Positions 48,360 to 58,145 of a stretch of DNA of 64,000 bases are shown piece by piece. Each line of letters starts with the position of its first letter. Position 1 is the first letter of the stretch. The translations under genes and the position numbers were made by a program. A model generated the notes under the pieces. It saw nothing but the letters and a program-made list of their open reading frames with translations. It was not told the DNA's origin and did not search any database. The DNA lies in assembly GCA_902604855.1 (NCBI GenBank), contig CACLAF010000002.1, positions 1 to 64,000 on the forward strand. Direction: 5' to 3'. The DNA is from an uncultured SAR86 cluster bacterium. GTDB lineage: Bacteria; Pseudomonadota; Gammaproteobacteria; Magnimaribacterales; Magnimaribacteraceae.

Positions 48360-49277
48360 ATATTTTTCCCAGTCTATAAACAAAGCACCTAGTTGATAAT
48401 CTTTTCTAAGATTTGTCTCTCTGGAAAATAAATTCCATAAAAAATTAGTTTTAGATATCAGCTTATGTATTTTTTCTGGAGAAGCTACGCCGCTTAAGTA
48501 CTTGCTGATAGTATCCGTATCGCTGGTAAGACTTTCAATTGATTTATCCGCATGAAATTTAATAGAGTCAGAAAGAATTTGCGACATCCATTCTAATTTT
48601 AAATTAAGGGTATCATTATCATTGATCCATTTTTCAGAAATGGAGATAATATCTTTGCCTTCCTTAATAATACCAGAAACATCTTTTACAAAACTATCTC
48701 TTGCATCAAGTAAATTATTATCTAAAAAATATTTAGCTTTAATAGGTAAATAATTGGTTATTTCTAGTGCTTTTAATGCATCCTTTCTTTGATATTCAGA
48801 TAGCCATTCTATGCTCTGCTCAATTTTTGGAGAAGAAACTCGTAGATCAAAACATCTACTTTGAATTGTTAGAGGAATTTGATTTAAAAAATTAGTAGAC
48901 AGCAGAAAGTAAGTATTTTTTGGAGGTTCCTCTAATATCTTAAGGATTGCATTTAAACCATCTGTAGAAATTTTTTCTATCTCATTTATTACAGCAACTT
49001 TATTTTTTCCTAAAAAAGAAGATTCGTATAATTTATCCCTTAATTCATGAATTTGGTTTATCCCTATTAATTTTTTTTCAGGAAGTATTTTTAGATGATG
49101 ATAATCCGGATTATTCTCTGGTGATATTTTATTATTTAGGATCTTTTCAGCTAAACTCTCAATAAGAAGTCCTTTACCTATACCTTTTGAGCCTGAAATA
49201 ATAAACGCATGGTGAAGCTGCTCTTTCTCGAAAATATTAATATGTCCTTGTAACCAATTTGGTAAATTATTAATCAT
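48336..49277 (-). CDS. holB: DNA polymerase III subunit delta'
   Basis: HHAFIISGSKGIGKGLLIESLAEKIL; NAILKILEEPPKNTYFLLSTN; syntenic with tmk/mltG. Confidence 0.92.
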   Translation of the reverse strand: MINNLPNWLQGHINIFEKEQLHHAFIISGSKGIGKGLLIESLAEKILNNKISPENNPDYHHLKILPEKKLIGINQIHELRDKLYESSFLGKNKVAVINEIEKISTDGLNAILKILEEPPKNTYFLLSTNFLNQIPLTIQSRCFDLRVSSPKIEQSIEWLSEYQRKDALKALEITNYLPIKAKYFLDNNLLDARDSFVKDVSGIIKEGKDIISISEKWINDNDTLNLKLEWMSQILSDSIKFHADKSIESLTSDTDTISKYLSGVASPEKIHKLISKTNFLWNLFSRETNLRKDYQLGALFIDWEKYLGVSKKV

Positions 49278-49887
49278 TTAGAAATTGCGAAACAATATAT
49301 TCAACTTGATCTTTAACTTCTTGAAAACTCAAAGAAGAATCAACAATTTTTATTCTTTTAGGGTCTTCCTCAGCTCTTGATTTATAAATATTTCTTATTC
49401 TGTTATGAAAGTCCAATGGTTCTCTTTCAAATCTATCTAAATTTGCTCTTCGTTTAGCTCTTTCCAATGCTATTTCAACAGGTAAATCAAATAATATTGT
49501 CAAATCAGGAGTAGGTAAATTCAGGCTAGTTGAAAGTTCATCTATTAAAGCAAAGTCCATCTTCCTTCCCCCGCCTTGGTAAGCATATGTAGAATCAAGA
49601 TATCTATCCGATAAGACCCAATTTCCATTACTAAGATTTGGGATAACTAAACTATCAAGATGATTCTTTCTATCAGCCATCATTAATAAAAGTTCAACTT
49701 CACCTGAGATTTTATTGTCATTACTCAATAACAGCGATCTTAAATCTTTCCCTAAAGAACCACTTCCTGGCTCTTTAGTAACGATATAATCAATTGACTT
49801 TTGATCGAGTATATTAGCGATGTCTTTTAAGCTTGTAGATTTTCCTGAACCTTCAATCCCTTCTAATGTAATAAATTTACCTTTCAT
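49270..49887 (-). CDS. tmk: Thymidylate kinase
   Basis: KFITLEGIEGSGKSTSLKDI; LSDRYLDSTYAYQGGGR. Confidence 0.97.
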   Translation of the reverse strand: MKGKFITLEGIEGSGKSTSLKDIANILDQKSIDYIVTKEPGSGSLGKDLRSLLLSNDNKISGEVELLLMMADRKNHLDSLVIPNLSNGNWVLSDRYLDSTYAYQGGGRKMDFALIDELSTSLNLPTPDLTILFDLPVEIALERAKRRANLDRFEREPLDFHNRIRNIYKSRAEEDPKRIKIVDSSLSFQEVKDQVEYIVSQFLND

Positions 49888-50812
49888 TTATTTGATACTC
49901 TAAAACAGCTTTATTATGATCTGTTAGATTTTTTGAAAATTTATGAAAACCGTTGCCCATAGATACGAAATACAAATAATCAGTTTCTTTAGGTCTAAGT
50001 GCGGCACGCAATGAATCTTCACTTACAATAGATATCGGTCCTGGCGGAAGGCCCCTATACCGATAAGTATTGTACGGACTATCTATTCTTAGATCTTTTC
50101 TTTTAATATCACCATCAAAATCATCACCTAGTGCGTAAATCACTGTTGGATCAGATTGTAGTTTCATATTTTGTTTCAATCTATTAACGAATACACCGGC
50201 TATGGTTTCTTTTTCAATACCTTCCTTTTCAATAATTGATGCCAATGTTGTTGCTTCCATTATGTTGGCATACGGGAGATCATCATCTCGGATCTCCCAT
50301 AGCTTATTAGAGATTTCTTTCCATCTAATGTGAGACTGAAAAAGGATAGAAGAGAAAGTCTCTCCCTTCAAATAATAATAAGTATCAGGATAAAATATTC
50401 CCTCCTCAAGATTAATATCAATACTATCTAAGTCATTTACTAAACCCGCAGAATTAGAAAGATTTAATATAGTCTTCAATGTAGAACCTGGTAAAAGTGT
50501 CAATTTTCTATAGTAAAAATCTCCTTCTAGAAGTTTTTTATTTAAAGTGTATGTAGATTGATAAGAATCAATTAAGTATTCCCCTGCTTGTAATTTTTTA
50601 TCAGATAAAGTTAATCTCGTGTAAGTTTTAAAAAGAATTGGATTAAGAATTAAGCCTTCTTCAAATAATATTTTTGATATCAAAGAAATGTTTGATCCTT
50701 CCGGAATATTAATTATTACAGATGACTCTTTGGTAACTTTGAAATGAATTAATATAAAAGAGAATACTACAAAAAATATTAATGATAATGAGATGGATTT
50801 TAGATTCTTCAC
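49877..50812 (-). CDS. mltG: Endolytic transglycosylase MltG (YceG-like)
   Basis: ATTLASIIEKEGIEKETIAGVFVNRLKQNMKLQSDPTVIYALG; SPYNTYRYRGLPPGPI. Confidence 0.96.
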   Translation of the reverse strand: MKNLKSISLSLIFFVVFSFILIHFKVTKESSVIINIPEGSNISLISKILFEEGLILNPILFKTYTRLTLSDKKLQAGEYLIDSYQSTYTLNKKLLEGDFYYRKLTLLPGSTLKTILNLSNSAGLVNDLDSIDINLEEGIFYPDTYYYLKGETFSSILFQSHIRWKEISNKLWEIRDDDLPYANIMEATTLASIIEKEGIEKETIAGVFVNRLKQNMKLQSDPTVIYALGDDFDGDIKRKDLRIDSPYNTYRYRGLPPGPISIVSEDSLRAALRPKETDYLYFVSMGNGFHKFSKNLTDHNKAVLEYQINER

Positions 50813-52051
50813 TTAGTCTAATTCTTTAAAAATTAGAGTTGCATTTGTTCCTCCAAATCCAAATGAATTGGAAAGAGAATGAGTTATTATTTTTTTTGTT
50901 GCTGTGTGTGCAGAGTAATTTAGATCACATTCTGGATCAGGTTTATCTAAATTTATAGTAGGTGGACAGATATTATCTTGAATACTTAATATTGAGAAAA
51001 TAGCTTCAATCGCTCCAGCCGCTCCTAGAAGATGTCCTGTCATAGATTTAGTTGAACTTACAATCAGGTCATCTATTTCATTTTTAAAAATTGACTTAAT
51101 TGCTTTAGTTTCTGCTATGTCTCCAGCAGGGGTGGATGTTCCATGAGCGTTTACGTAGTCAATCATGGAAACTTCAATACCAGAATCAGCTATTGCGTTT
51201 TGCATAGATAGCGCAGCTCCCTCTCCTTCATTGGGTGGTGATGTAATGTGGTGAGCATCTGCACTCATTCCAAATCCAATAATCTCTGCATAGATTTTTG
51301 CTCCTCTTGCAATAGCATGTTCATATTCTTCAAGAAGCAAGCAACCTGCTCCTTCTCCCAAAACAAATCCGTCTCTATCTTGATCCCATGGACGACTAGC
51401 TTCTGTTGGATTTTCATTATTTGTAGATAAAGCTTTGGCCGCATTAAAACCGGCTATTCCAAGGGGTGTGGTAGCCATTTCAGATCCACCTGTAAGCATG
51501 AGGTCTGCGTCTCCATGAACAATGCTACGAAACGAATAACCAATTGAATGACTTGCACTAGAGCAAGCACTAGCAATAGATATATTTGGACCTCTTAATC
51601 CAAATTTTAGGGAGGCATATCCTGATACCATATTAGATATAGCTCCTGGAACAAAAAAGGGAGAAATCTTTTTTGGACCCCTTTCAGAAAGTATTGTTTT
51701 ATTATCTTCAATAGTGCCTAGACCACCGATACCTGAACCTATAGAAACACCAAATCTATCGAGATCTATATTTTGAAGATCTATTTTTGAATCTTCTAAG
51801 CATTCTTTAGATGCGATTAAACCGAACTGAATAAAAGGATCTGTTCTTCTTGTATCTTTTTTGTCTAGATAATCTTCCAGATTAATATCTACAGTTGCAG
51901 CAAATTTAGTCTCAAAGTCTGATGTATCGAATTTATCAATTTCTTTAACACCACTGGAACCCTCAATTATTTTCTCCCATGAAGAAGTAACATTGCTACC
52001 GACGGGCGATAGCATACCAAGACCAGTAACTACTACTCTTTTACGTGCCAT
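50813..52051 (-). CDS. fabF: Beta-ketoacyl-ACP synthase II
   Basis: RRVVVTGLGMLSPVG-type N-terminus; ASACSSASHSIG; NAHGTSTPAGD; SFGFGGTNATLIF. Confidence 0.97.
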   Translation of the reverse strand: MARKRVVVTGLGMLSPVGSNVTSSWEKIIEGSSGVKEIDKFDTSDFETKFAATVDINLEDYLDKKDTRRTDPFIQFGLIASKECLEDSKIDLQNIDLDRFGVSIGSGIGGLGTIEDNKTILSERGPKKISPFFVPGAISNMVSGYASLKFGLRGPNISIASACSSASHSIGYSFRSIVHGDADLMLTGGSEMATTPLGIAGFNAAKALSTNNENPTEASRPWDQDRDGFVLGEGAGCLLLEEYEHAIARGAKIYAEIIGFGMSADAHHITSPPNEGEGAALSMQNAIADSGIEVSMIDYVNAHGTSTPAGDIAETKAIKSIFKNEIDDLIVSSTKSMTGHLLGAAGAIEAIFSILSIQDNICPPTINLDKPDPECDLNYSAHTATKKIITHSLSNSFGFGGTNATLIFKELD

Positions 52052-52071
52052 AGAAGCCTAAAGGCTGGAAC

Positions 52072-52302
52072 TTACGAATTACTATTTATATAGTCAACAG
52101 CGTTTTTTACTGTTTGAATTCCCTCAGCTTCTTCATCAGGAATTTCTATTTCAAATTCTTCCTCAAAAGCCATGACCAACTCAACAGTATCAAGTGAATC
52201 TGCACCTAGATCATCTATAAAAGAAGCTTCTAATTTTACTTCTTCTGCAGAGACACCAAGCTGTTCGCAAACGATTTTTTGAACTCTATCTTCAACACTC
52301 AT
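52072..52302 (-). CDS. acpP: Acyl carrier protein
   Basis: [35 protein letters not shown]. Confidence 0.98.
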   Translation of the reverse strand: MSVEDRVQKIVCEQLGVSAEEVKLEASFIDDLGADSLDTVELVMAFEEEFEIEIPDEEAEGIQTVKNAVDYINSNS

Positions 52303-52413
52303 ATTATCTCTCCTAACTAAAACACGGATGTGGGTTCTAGAAACTGCGCATTATACTAATTTTAAAAAAATATTCTTCTGTTAAGTACTATTAAAAAATA
52401 AAATGTCAAATAC

Positions 52414-53124
52414 CTACATGTAAAGACCACCATTAATATGTATGGTTTGTCCAGTTATATAAGAAGCCCCGTCAGAACACATAAAACTAATTAAGGAAGC
52501 CACTTCTTCAGGTTTACCAAATCTTCCAAGTGGTATTTCTTTTACTAAATAATCTGCATTTACTCCTTTGTTATTTTCAGTCATATCAGTTGAAATGAAG
52601 CCTGGAGCAACAGAATTTATAGTTATGTCCCTCTTACCAACTTCCTTAGCTAGAGATTTAGTAAATGCTTCTACACCCGCTTTAGCAGCTGCATAATTAG
52701 ATTGACCTCTATTACCTATCGAAGCTGAAGCAGACGATATGTTGATTATACGACCCCATTTATTTTTTAGCATCATCTTCAATGCTCTTTTGCTCAATTG
52801 GAAAGTACCATAAAGATGGACATTCATAATATCGGACCATTCTTCGTCAGACATTCTAAGAATAATGTTATCCCTTGTAATGCCTGCATTATTCACCAAC
52901 ACAGATATAGTTTTATTATCACTTTCTAATTTGCTCCAAAAGTTTTCAATTGAATCTTTTGAATTAAGGTCTAGTAGGTGGCCTTCTATGCCATTACTAT
53001 TTAGTGTATCGACCCCGGAATCACTTGTGGCTGTTCCAAGAACTCTATAGTTATCAGCTTGAAGTTTTTCAGCTATAGCTTTGCCAATGCCTCTGCTGGC
53101 TCCAGTTACTAATGCAGTTTTCAT
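52414..53124 (-). CDS. fabG: 3-oxoacyl-ACP reductase
   Basis: ALVTGASRGIGKAIAEKL; VNNAGITRDNIILRM; YAAAKAGVEAFTKSLAKEV; syntenic. Confidence 0.97.
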   Translation of the reverse strand: MKTALVTGASRGIGKAIAEKLQADNYRVLGTATSDSGVDTLNSNGIEGHLLDLNSKDSIENFWSKLESDNKTISVLVNNAGITRDNIILRMSDEEWSDIMNVHLYGTFQLSKRALKMMLKNKWGRIINISSASASIGNRGQSNYAAAKAGVEAFTKSLAKEVGKRDITINSVAPGFISTDMTENNKGVNADYLVKEIPLGRFGKPEEVASLISFMCSDGASYITGQTIHINGGLYM

Positions 53125-53125
53125 A

Positions 53126-54058
53126 TTAGCTATCTTTTAAGTTATTTAAAGTATCGTAATTACTTAGAGAGGAGATCTCAATATCTCTAAATCTTTTTTT
53201 GACTAGGCCCGTTAGAACTTTTGCTGGCCCGCACTCATAAAGCTTTGTAATTTGCGTTTTTTCAAAATAATCCATTATTTCTGACCATCGAACAGGGCTA
53301 TAGAGCTGTGATACTAAATTCTCTTTTATTTCATTTAAGTCATCAGAATGAGATACAGAAAAATTTTGCAATACTTGTGTTTTTGGAGGTACTAAATCTA
53401 TTTTATCTAGTTCTTTAGAAAATTTGATAGAAGCCGGAGTCATCAATTTACAATGAGATGGTACACTCATTGCTAAAGGTATGGCCCTTTTAGCACCTTT
53501 AATTTTACAAACCTCTACGGCTTTATCTATAGCAATTTTTGTACCCGATATAACGATTTGATTATCAGAATTAATATTAGCCATACTGACTAAATCTCCA
53601 CCTTCGCTAATTTCGTTGCAAATAGTCAAAAGCTCCGAATAATTTAAACCTATGATTGCTGCTATTCCACCCTCTCCTTCTTTTACTGCTTCTTGCATGA
53701 ATTTAGCTCTTAAAGAAACTAAATTTAAAGCTTCTTCAAAACCCAAGGATTCAGCTGCTACATAAGCAGAATATTCTCCAAGAGAATGTCCAGCCATAAG
53801 CTCGACTTCTAATGGGCTTATATTAGTAGTTTTCCAGATGGCATGATTTGCAGTTAACAAAAGAGGCTGAGTAACTTCTGTTGCTGATAAGTCCTCTGTA
53901 GTTCCTTCAAAAATTAGTTTTTTGAAATCAACTCCAAGAACTTCTTTAGCTATGTCAAAAATATTATTAAAAATTTTTGAGGCAGCGAAGTGCTCTGAGA
54001 GCATACCAATAGACTGAGAACCTTGTCCTGGGAAAACAAAACCAAGTTTTCGTGACAA
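53126..54058 (-). CDS. fabD: Malonyl-CoA:ACP transacylase
   Basis: GFVFPGQGSQSIGML; GHSLGEYSAYVAA; VPSHCKLM. Confidence 0.97.
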   Translation of the reverse strand: MSRKLGFVFPGQGSQSIGMLSEHFAASKIFNNIFDIAKEVLGVDFKKLIFEGTTEDLSATEVTQPLLLTANHAIWKTTNISPLEVELMAGHSLGEYSAYVAAESLGFEEALNLVSLRAKFMQEAVKEGEGGIAAIIGLNYSELLTICNEISEGGDLVSMANINSDNQIVISGTKIAIDKAVEVCKIKGAKRAIPLAMSVPSHCKLMTPASIKFSKELDKIDLVPPKTQVLQNFSVSHSDDLNEIKENLVSQLYSPVRWSEIMDYFEKTQITKLYECGPAKVLTGLVKKRFRDIEISSLSNYDTLNNLKDS

Positions 54059-54062
54059 GGTA

Positions 54063-54260
54063 CTATTCCTCTATTTCTTCTTCTTTCTGTTTAATTTCGA
54101 CAACTTTTTTTCCTCTGTAGAATCCATCAGCTGTCATTTGATGTCTTAGATGTCTTTCACCTGTAACTGGATCATTGGACAAAGTTGGTTTAGAAAGAGA
54201 TTGATGAGCTCTCTTTTGTAGCTTTTTTGATTTAGACTTTTTACTTTTTTGTACTGCCAT
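54063..54260 (-). CDS. rpmF: 50S ribosomal protein L32
   Basis: MAVQKSKKSKSKKLQKRAHQSLSKPTLSNDPVTGERHLRHQMTADGFYRGKKV. Confidence 0.97.
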   Translation of the reverse strand: MAVQKSKKSKSKKLQKRAHQSLSKPTLSNDPVTGERHLRHQMTADGFYRGKKVVEIKQKEEEIEE

Positions 54261-54289
54261 AATATGCTCCGGCGCGGATTTTAAATTAA

Positions 54290-54748
54290 CTAATCGATCA
54301 AGTCTCTAATTTTTTTAAATGGTAAGTTCTTTTCTACAATCAACGTATCTTTTTTTTCCAGGCACTTCCGATCACATTTAACGATATCCGGATAAATTAA
54401 AGCTAATTCTTCTTCTATGAGATTATCAATATTGAAGTACTCAAGATCCTGATAATGTGTTTGGTCCTGTTCTGAGGAATCTGCATGAAGTTCTTTTATA
54501 TCTTTTATTGTTACATCAACGGATCCATCTATGAGAACCTCAGTGTCTTTAAGACAGTTTTGACAGGTATCGATAAATTTGGCATTGATATAACCATCAC
54601 ATTTGAGAAGATTTAATGATAATTTTGATATTTTTAGCTTTATATCAATAGTATCCTTTAAACTCCCAACATCAGGTACATCTATGGATTTTAGATTTAA
54701 ATCCATTTCTATAGGAAATGAGCCTTCATTTAAATTTAATATTTTCAT
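54290..54748 (-). CDS. yceD: DUF177 / YceD family protein
   Basis: CDGYINAKFIDTCQNCLKDTEVLID; LIEEELALIYPDIVKCDRKC; precedes rpmF. Confidence 0.88.
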   Translation of the reverse strand: MKILNLNEGSFPIEMDLNLKSIDVPDVGSLKDTIDIKLKISKLSLNLLKCDGYINAKFIDTCQNCLKDTEVLIDGSVDVTIKDIKELHADSSEQDQTHYQDLEYFNIDNLIEEELALIYPDIVKCDRKCLEKKDTLIVEKNLPFKKIRDLID

Positions 54749-55662
54749 GACATCATCTCAGAAAATAGTTTTGGTGTTTCAGCAGTGCATTCAATACCAA
54801 GATTTTTAAAATTAATTGAAAAGGCATGAAGTAACATTCTATTTAATCCATTTTTTCTCTCATTTTTATTAAGGTTTTCATCACCGTATTTTCTGTCCCC
54901 CACAACTGGATACCCTTGGAATTTAGTATGAGCTCTTATCTGATGCATCCTACCCGTTAAAATTTTTGCCTTTAACTGTGAAAATTTCTGTGTTGATTTG
55001 ATAACTTTAAATTGGGTTATTGATGGTTTTCCATCTGATTGAACAATGGCTTCTTTCTCTCCTGAACCGATTCTTTCCTTGGATAGTGGAGCTTCAATAC
55101 TATTTAAGTTTTTTGGCCATTCTCCAAAAACAATGAGATCATAGATTTTATCTACATCTTTATTTCTAATCTCTTGATGTAATTTTCTCAAAAAAGATTT
55201 TTTTAATGCAATTACAAGGCAACCAGAAGTATCTCTATCAATTCTGTGAACTAGATGGGCATCTTTGTATTTATTATCTATCTTCCTTATTACTTCAATA
55301 ACTCCAGAAGAAATTCCACTACCTCCATGACATGCTATCCCTTCAGGTTTATTTAATATTAAGAACTCCTTCTCTTCTTTTATTATGGATTCGAAAACTT
55401 TATCCTTATCTTTCCTTGATGCCATGCCCGGCATTTTAATGAACTGTTTATAGGGTGGTATTCTAATCAAATCTCCTATTTTGAGCTTTTGACTTGGTTT
55501 GGCTCTCGATTTGTTTACTCTTACTTCACCTTTTCTGATAATAGAATAAATTTTTGTTCTTGGAAGCCCTCTAAGCTTTGAAATTAAGCAATTATCAAGC
55601 CTTACCCCCTCGAAATCAGAAGTTACTTTATATGACGATACTTGATGAAAAATTTCTTCCAT
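54745..55662 (-). CDS. rluC: 23S rRNA pseudouridine synthase (RluC)
   Basis: S4 domain; HLVHRIDRDTSGCLVIALKK; GRMHQIRAHTKFQGYPVVGDRKYG; divergent from rne. Confidence 0.95.
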   Translation of the reverse strand: MEEIFHQVSSYKVTSDFEGVRLDNCLISKLRGLPRTKIYSIIRKGEVRVNKSRAKPSQKLKIGDLIRIPPYKQFIKMPGMASRKDKDKVFESIIKEEKEFLILNKPEGIACHGGSGISSGVIEVIRKIDNKYKDAHLVHRIDRDTSGCLVIALKKSFLRKLHQEIRNKDVDKIYDLIVFGEWPKNLNSIEAPLSKERIGSGEKEAIVQSDGKPSITQFKVIKSTQKFSQLKAKILTGRMHQIRAHTKFQGYPVVGDRKYGDENLNKNERKNGLNRMLLHAFSINFKNLGIECTAETPKLFSEMMS

Positions 55663-55769
55663 ATTTTACTGAACTTTGTAATAGCAAGTTTATAAGCTAT
55701 TATACTCATCAGATTGCGCATTTTAATGAGTTAATTGTAAGGCGCATAAAGAATTAGAGTTTAATACAA

Positions 55770-55878
55770 GAAGCAGATTAGCTAAAAAGCTCACAAGAAC
55801 AATCGCTACGTAGGCGTGGCAAATTAAGTAATTCGCCTACAAAAACAAACATAATATTTGGCTTTTGCTTTCTGCTTC
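55770..55878 (+). promoter_or_regulatory. Structured rne 5' leader (candidate autoregulatory region)
   Basis: Nested inverted repeats: GAAGCAG (55770-55776)/CTGCTTC (55872-55878) enclosing GTAGGCG (55810-55816)/CGCCTAC (55834-55840), upstream of rne ATG. Confidence 0.45.
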
Positions 55879-55895
55879 CCTAAATAGGGTAAAAA

Positions 55896-58145
55896 ATGAA
55901 AAGAATGCTTATTAATGCAACTCAACCAGAAGAGTTGCGCGTAGCTCTTGTTGATGGTCAAAGCATATATGACTTTGATATAGAACAAGTAGGCCAAGAG
56001 AGAAAAAAATCAAATATCTATAAGGCACGTGTATCTCGCGTAGAACAAAGTCTGGGTGCAGCATTTGTTGATTTTGGTTCAGAAAAACATGGTTTTTTAC
56101 CAACTAAAGAACTGCATCCAGGATTTTACAAAGGCAAAAATCAAAAAGCACCAATAAATGAAATTTTGACTCAAGGAGATGAAATTATCATCCAAGTCGA
56201 AAAGGAAGAGAGGGGGACAAAAGGAGCTGCAATAAGCACATTTATATCCCTGCCCGGTCATTATTTAGTTTTAATGCCAAATAGTCCCGAAGCAGGCGGC
56301 ATTTCTAAAAGTATTGAAGGAAAGGCTAGAGATGAAGTAAGGGAAAAGCTAAAACAACTCAACATTCCAAAAGATATCGGTTTGATAGTAAGAACTGCAG
56401 GAGATGGCGTTTCTTTGGAAGAATTAAGATGGGATTTAGACTATTTAGTAAATCTATGGGATGCAATTACAGAAGCTAATCAGCAAAGGAAGGCTCCGTT
56501 CCTAATTTTTCGTGAAAATGACCTCATATCACGTTCATTAAGAGATTTTTTGCGAGATGACATTACAGAAGTATTAGTTGATACCGATGAAGCGTTTGAA
56601 AAAGCACATGATTTCACTTCTAAATTAATGCCAGACTTCGAAGAAAAGATTAAGAAATATGATGAGGCAATTCCTTTATTTACTAGATATCAGATTGAAA
56701 GTCAGATAGAAACCGCCTATCAAAGGGAAGTTTCTCTTCCAAGCGGAGGATCTATTGTAATAGATCAAACAGAAGCCTTAGTTGCAATTGACGTTAACTC
56801 AGCAAAAGCTACTGGTGGCAGCGATATAGAAGAGACAGCATTAAATACAAATATAGAATCTGCCCTTGAGATAGGCAAACAACTAAGACTTAGGGATATA
56901 GGAGGTTTAGTAGTAATCGACTTTATAGATATGCTTTCTCTGAAAAATAAACGTGCAGTTGAAGACAAATTATGGTCGGCTCTTTCAATAGATAGAGCAA
57001 AAGTTCAAGTAGGTAGGATATCTAGATTTGGTTTAATGGAAATGTCTAGACAAAGGCTAAGGCCTTCCCTGCAAGAGAGATGGACTCAGGACGTTGCTAG
57101 TTTATCTACTGCAGTTCTAAGGCTTATCGAAGAAGAAGCGAGTAAAAAGAAAAGTGGAGAAGTCAGGGCTGTGGTTTCATCTGATATGTCTACATTTTTA
57201 CTAAATGAGAGAAGAGCAAGAGTTAATGAAATTGAAGAAAGAACTAACGTAAGAGTAATAGTTGTCTCCGATCCTACTCGTTCTGACAATAGATTTGAAG
57301 TTACTAGACTAAAAGCCGATGGTAAGAAAACTAAAGATAATGCAAGTTATGATATTCAAAGCGAGATTGGAGCTAATAGTACAAATAAAGAAACTTATAA
57401 GAAACCAAAATTTGAAAAGCCTGCAGTAAATCTTACTCCACCAAAAAAACCTAAGAAAAAAGGCGAAGGCTTATTCAAAAAATTATTGAATTTGTTTGAG
57501 TCAAAAGATGATAAGAAGCAATACTCAACACCAAATAGGAGAAACCAGAGGAATAAGGGGCAACCAGATAACAGAAATAGAAAATCACAGAATAGAAATA
57601 ATTCTCGATCCAATAACATACGTCTAGATAAAAAAGAATCTGATAACAAAAATCGAAATAAAAGAGGACCTAAACCAAATCTTGAAAATAAAGATAACAA
57701 AAAACCTCAAAGTAGAAATTCTAATAAAGAAAAAACTAAAGAAAATAAAAAAGATTTTGAAAATAAAAATTCTAAACCAAAATCACAAAATAGAAAGAAA
57801 ATTGCTGACAAACAAACTAAACAAGATGCGGATAAAATTCAAAGTAAATCAGTGAATAAAGTATCGAGTAAACCTAAAGTTGATGAGGTTAAGAAAGATA
57901 TTGAAAAGATCCAAGAAAACAAGAAACAAAAGCCTTCTGTAGGTGATGCTAGGGAAAGTGAAAAGACGAAAAATAAAACAATTGAAAAAACTTCTAAAGT
58001 CGAATATTCAGAAAAAGATAAAACTAACACAGTGGCTGATGAGAAGTCTAAACCAGATACAGTTAAAGAAAATAAGATTAAAGAAAATGTTAAAAGTGCT
58101 AAAGATTGGGGAAGAGCTTCAAACGATCCCAGAAATAAATCTTAA
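55896..58145 (+). CDS. rne: Ribonuclease E with short basic low-complexity C-terminal tail
   Basis: MKRMLINATQPEELRVALVDGQSIYDFDIE; S1 domain; VAIDVNSAKATGG; DIGGLVVIDFIDM. Confidence 0.97.
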   Translation: MKRMLINATQPEELRVALVDGQSIYDFDIEQVGQERKKSNIYKARVSRVEQSLGAAFVDFGSEKHGFLPTKELHPGFYKGKNQKAPINEILTQGDEIIIQVEKEERGTKGAAISTFISLPGHYLVLMPNSPEAGGISKSIEGKARDEVREKLKQLNIPKDIGLIVRTAGDGVSLEELRWDLDYLVNLWDAITEANQQRKAPFLIFRENDLISRSLRDFLRDDITEVLVDTDEAFEKAHDFTSKLMPDFEEKIKKYDEAIPLFTRYQIESQIETAYQREVSLPSGGSIVIDQTEALVAIDVNSAKATGGSDIEETALNTNIESALEIGKQLRLRDIGGLVVIDFIDMLSLKNKRAVEDKLWSALSIDRAKVQVGRISRFGLMEMSRQRLRPSLQERWTQDVASLSTAVLRLIEEEASKKKSGEVRAVVSSDMSTFLLNERRARVNEIEERTNVRVIVVSDPTRSDNRFEVTRLKADGKKTKDNASYDIQSEIGANSTNKETYKKPKFEKPAVNLTPPKKPKKKGEGLFKKLLNLFESKDDKKQYSTPNRRNQRNKGQPDNRNRKSQNRNNSRSNNIRLDKKESDNKNRNKRGPKPNLENKDNKKPQSRNSNKEKTKENKKDFENKNSKPKSQNRKKIADKQTKQDADKIQSKSVNKVSSKPKVDEVKKDIEKIQENKKQKPSVGDARESEKTKNKTIEKTSKVEYSEKDKTNTVADEKSKPDTVKENKIKENVKSAKDWGRASNDPRNKS

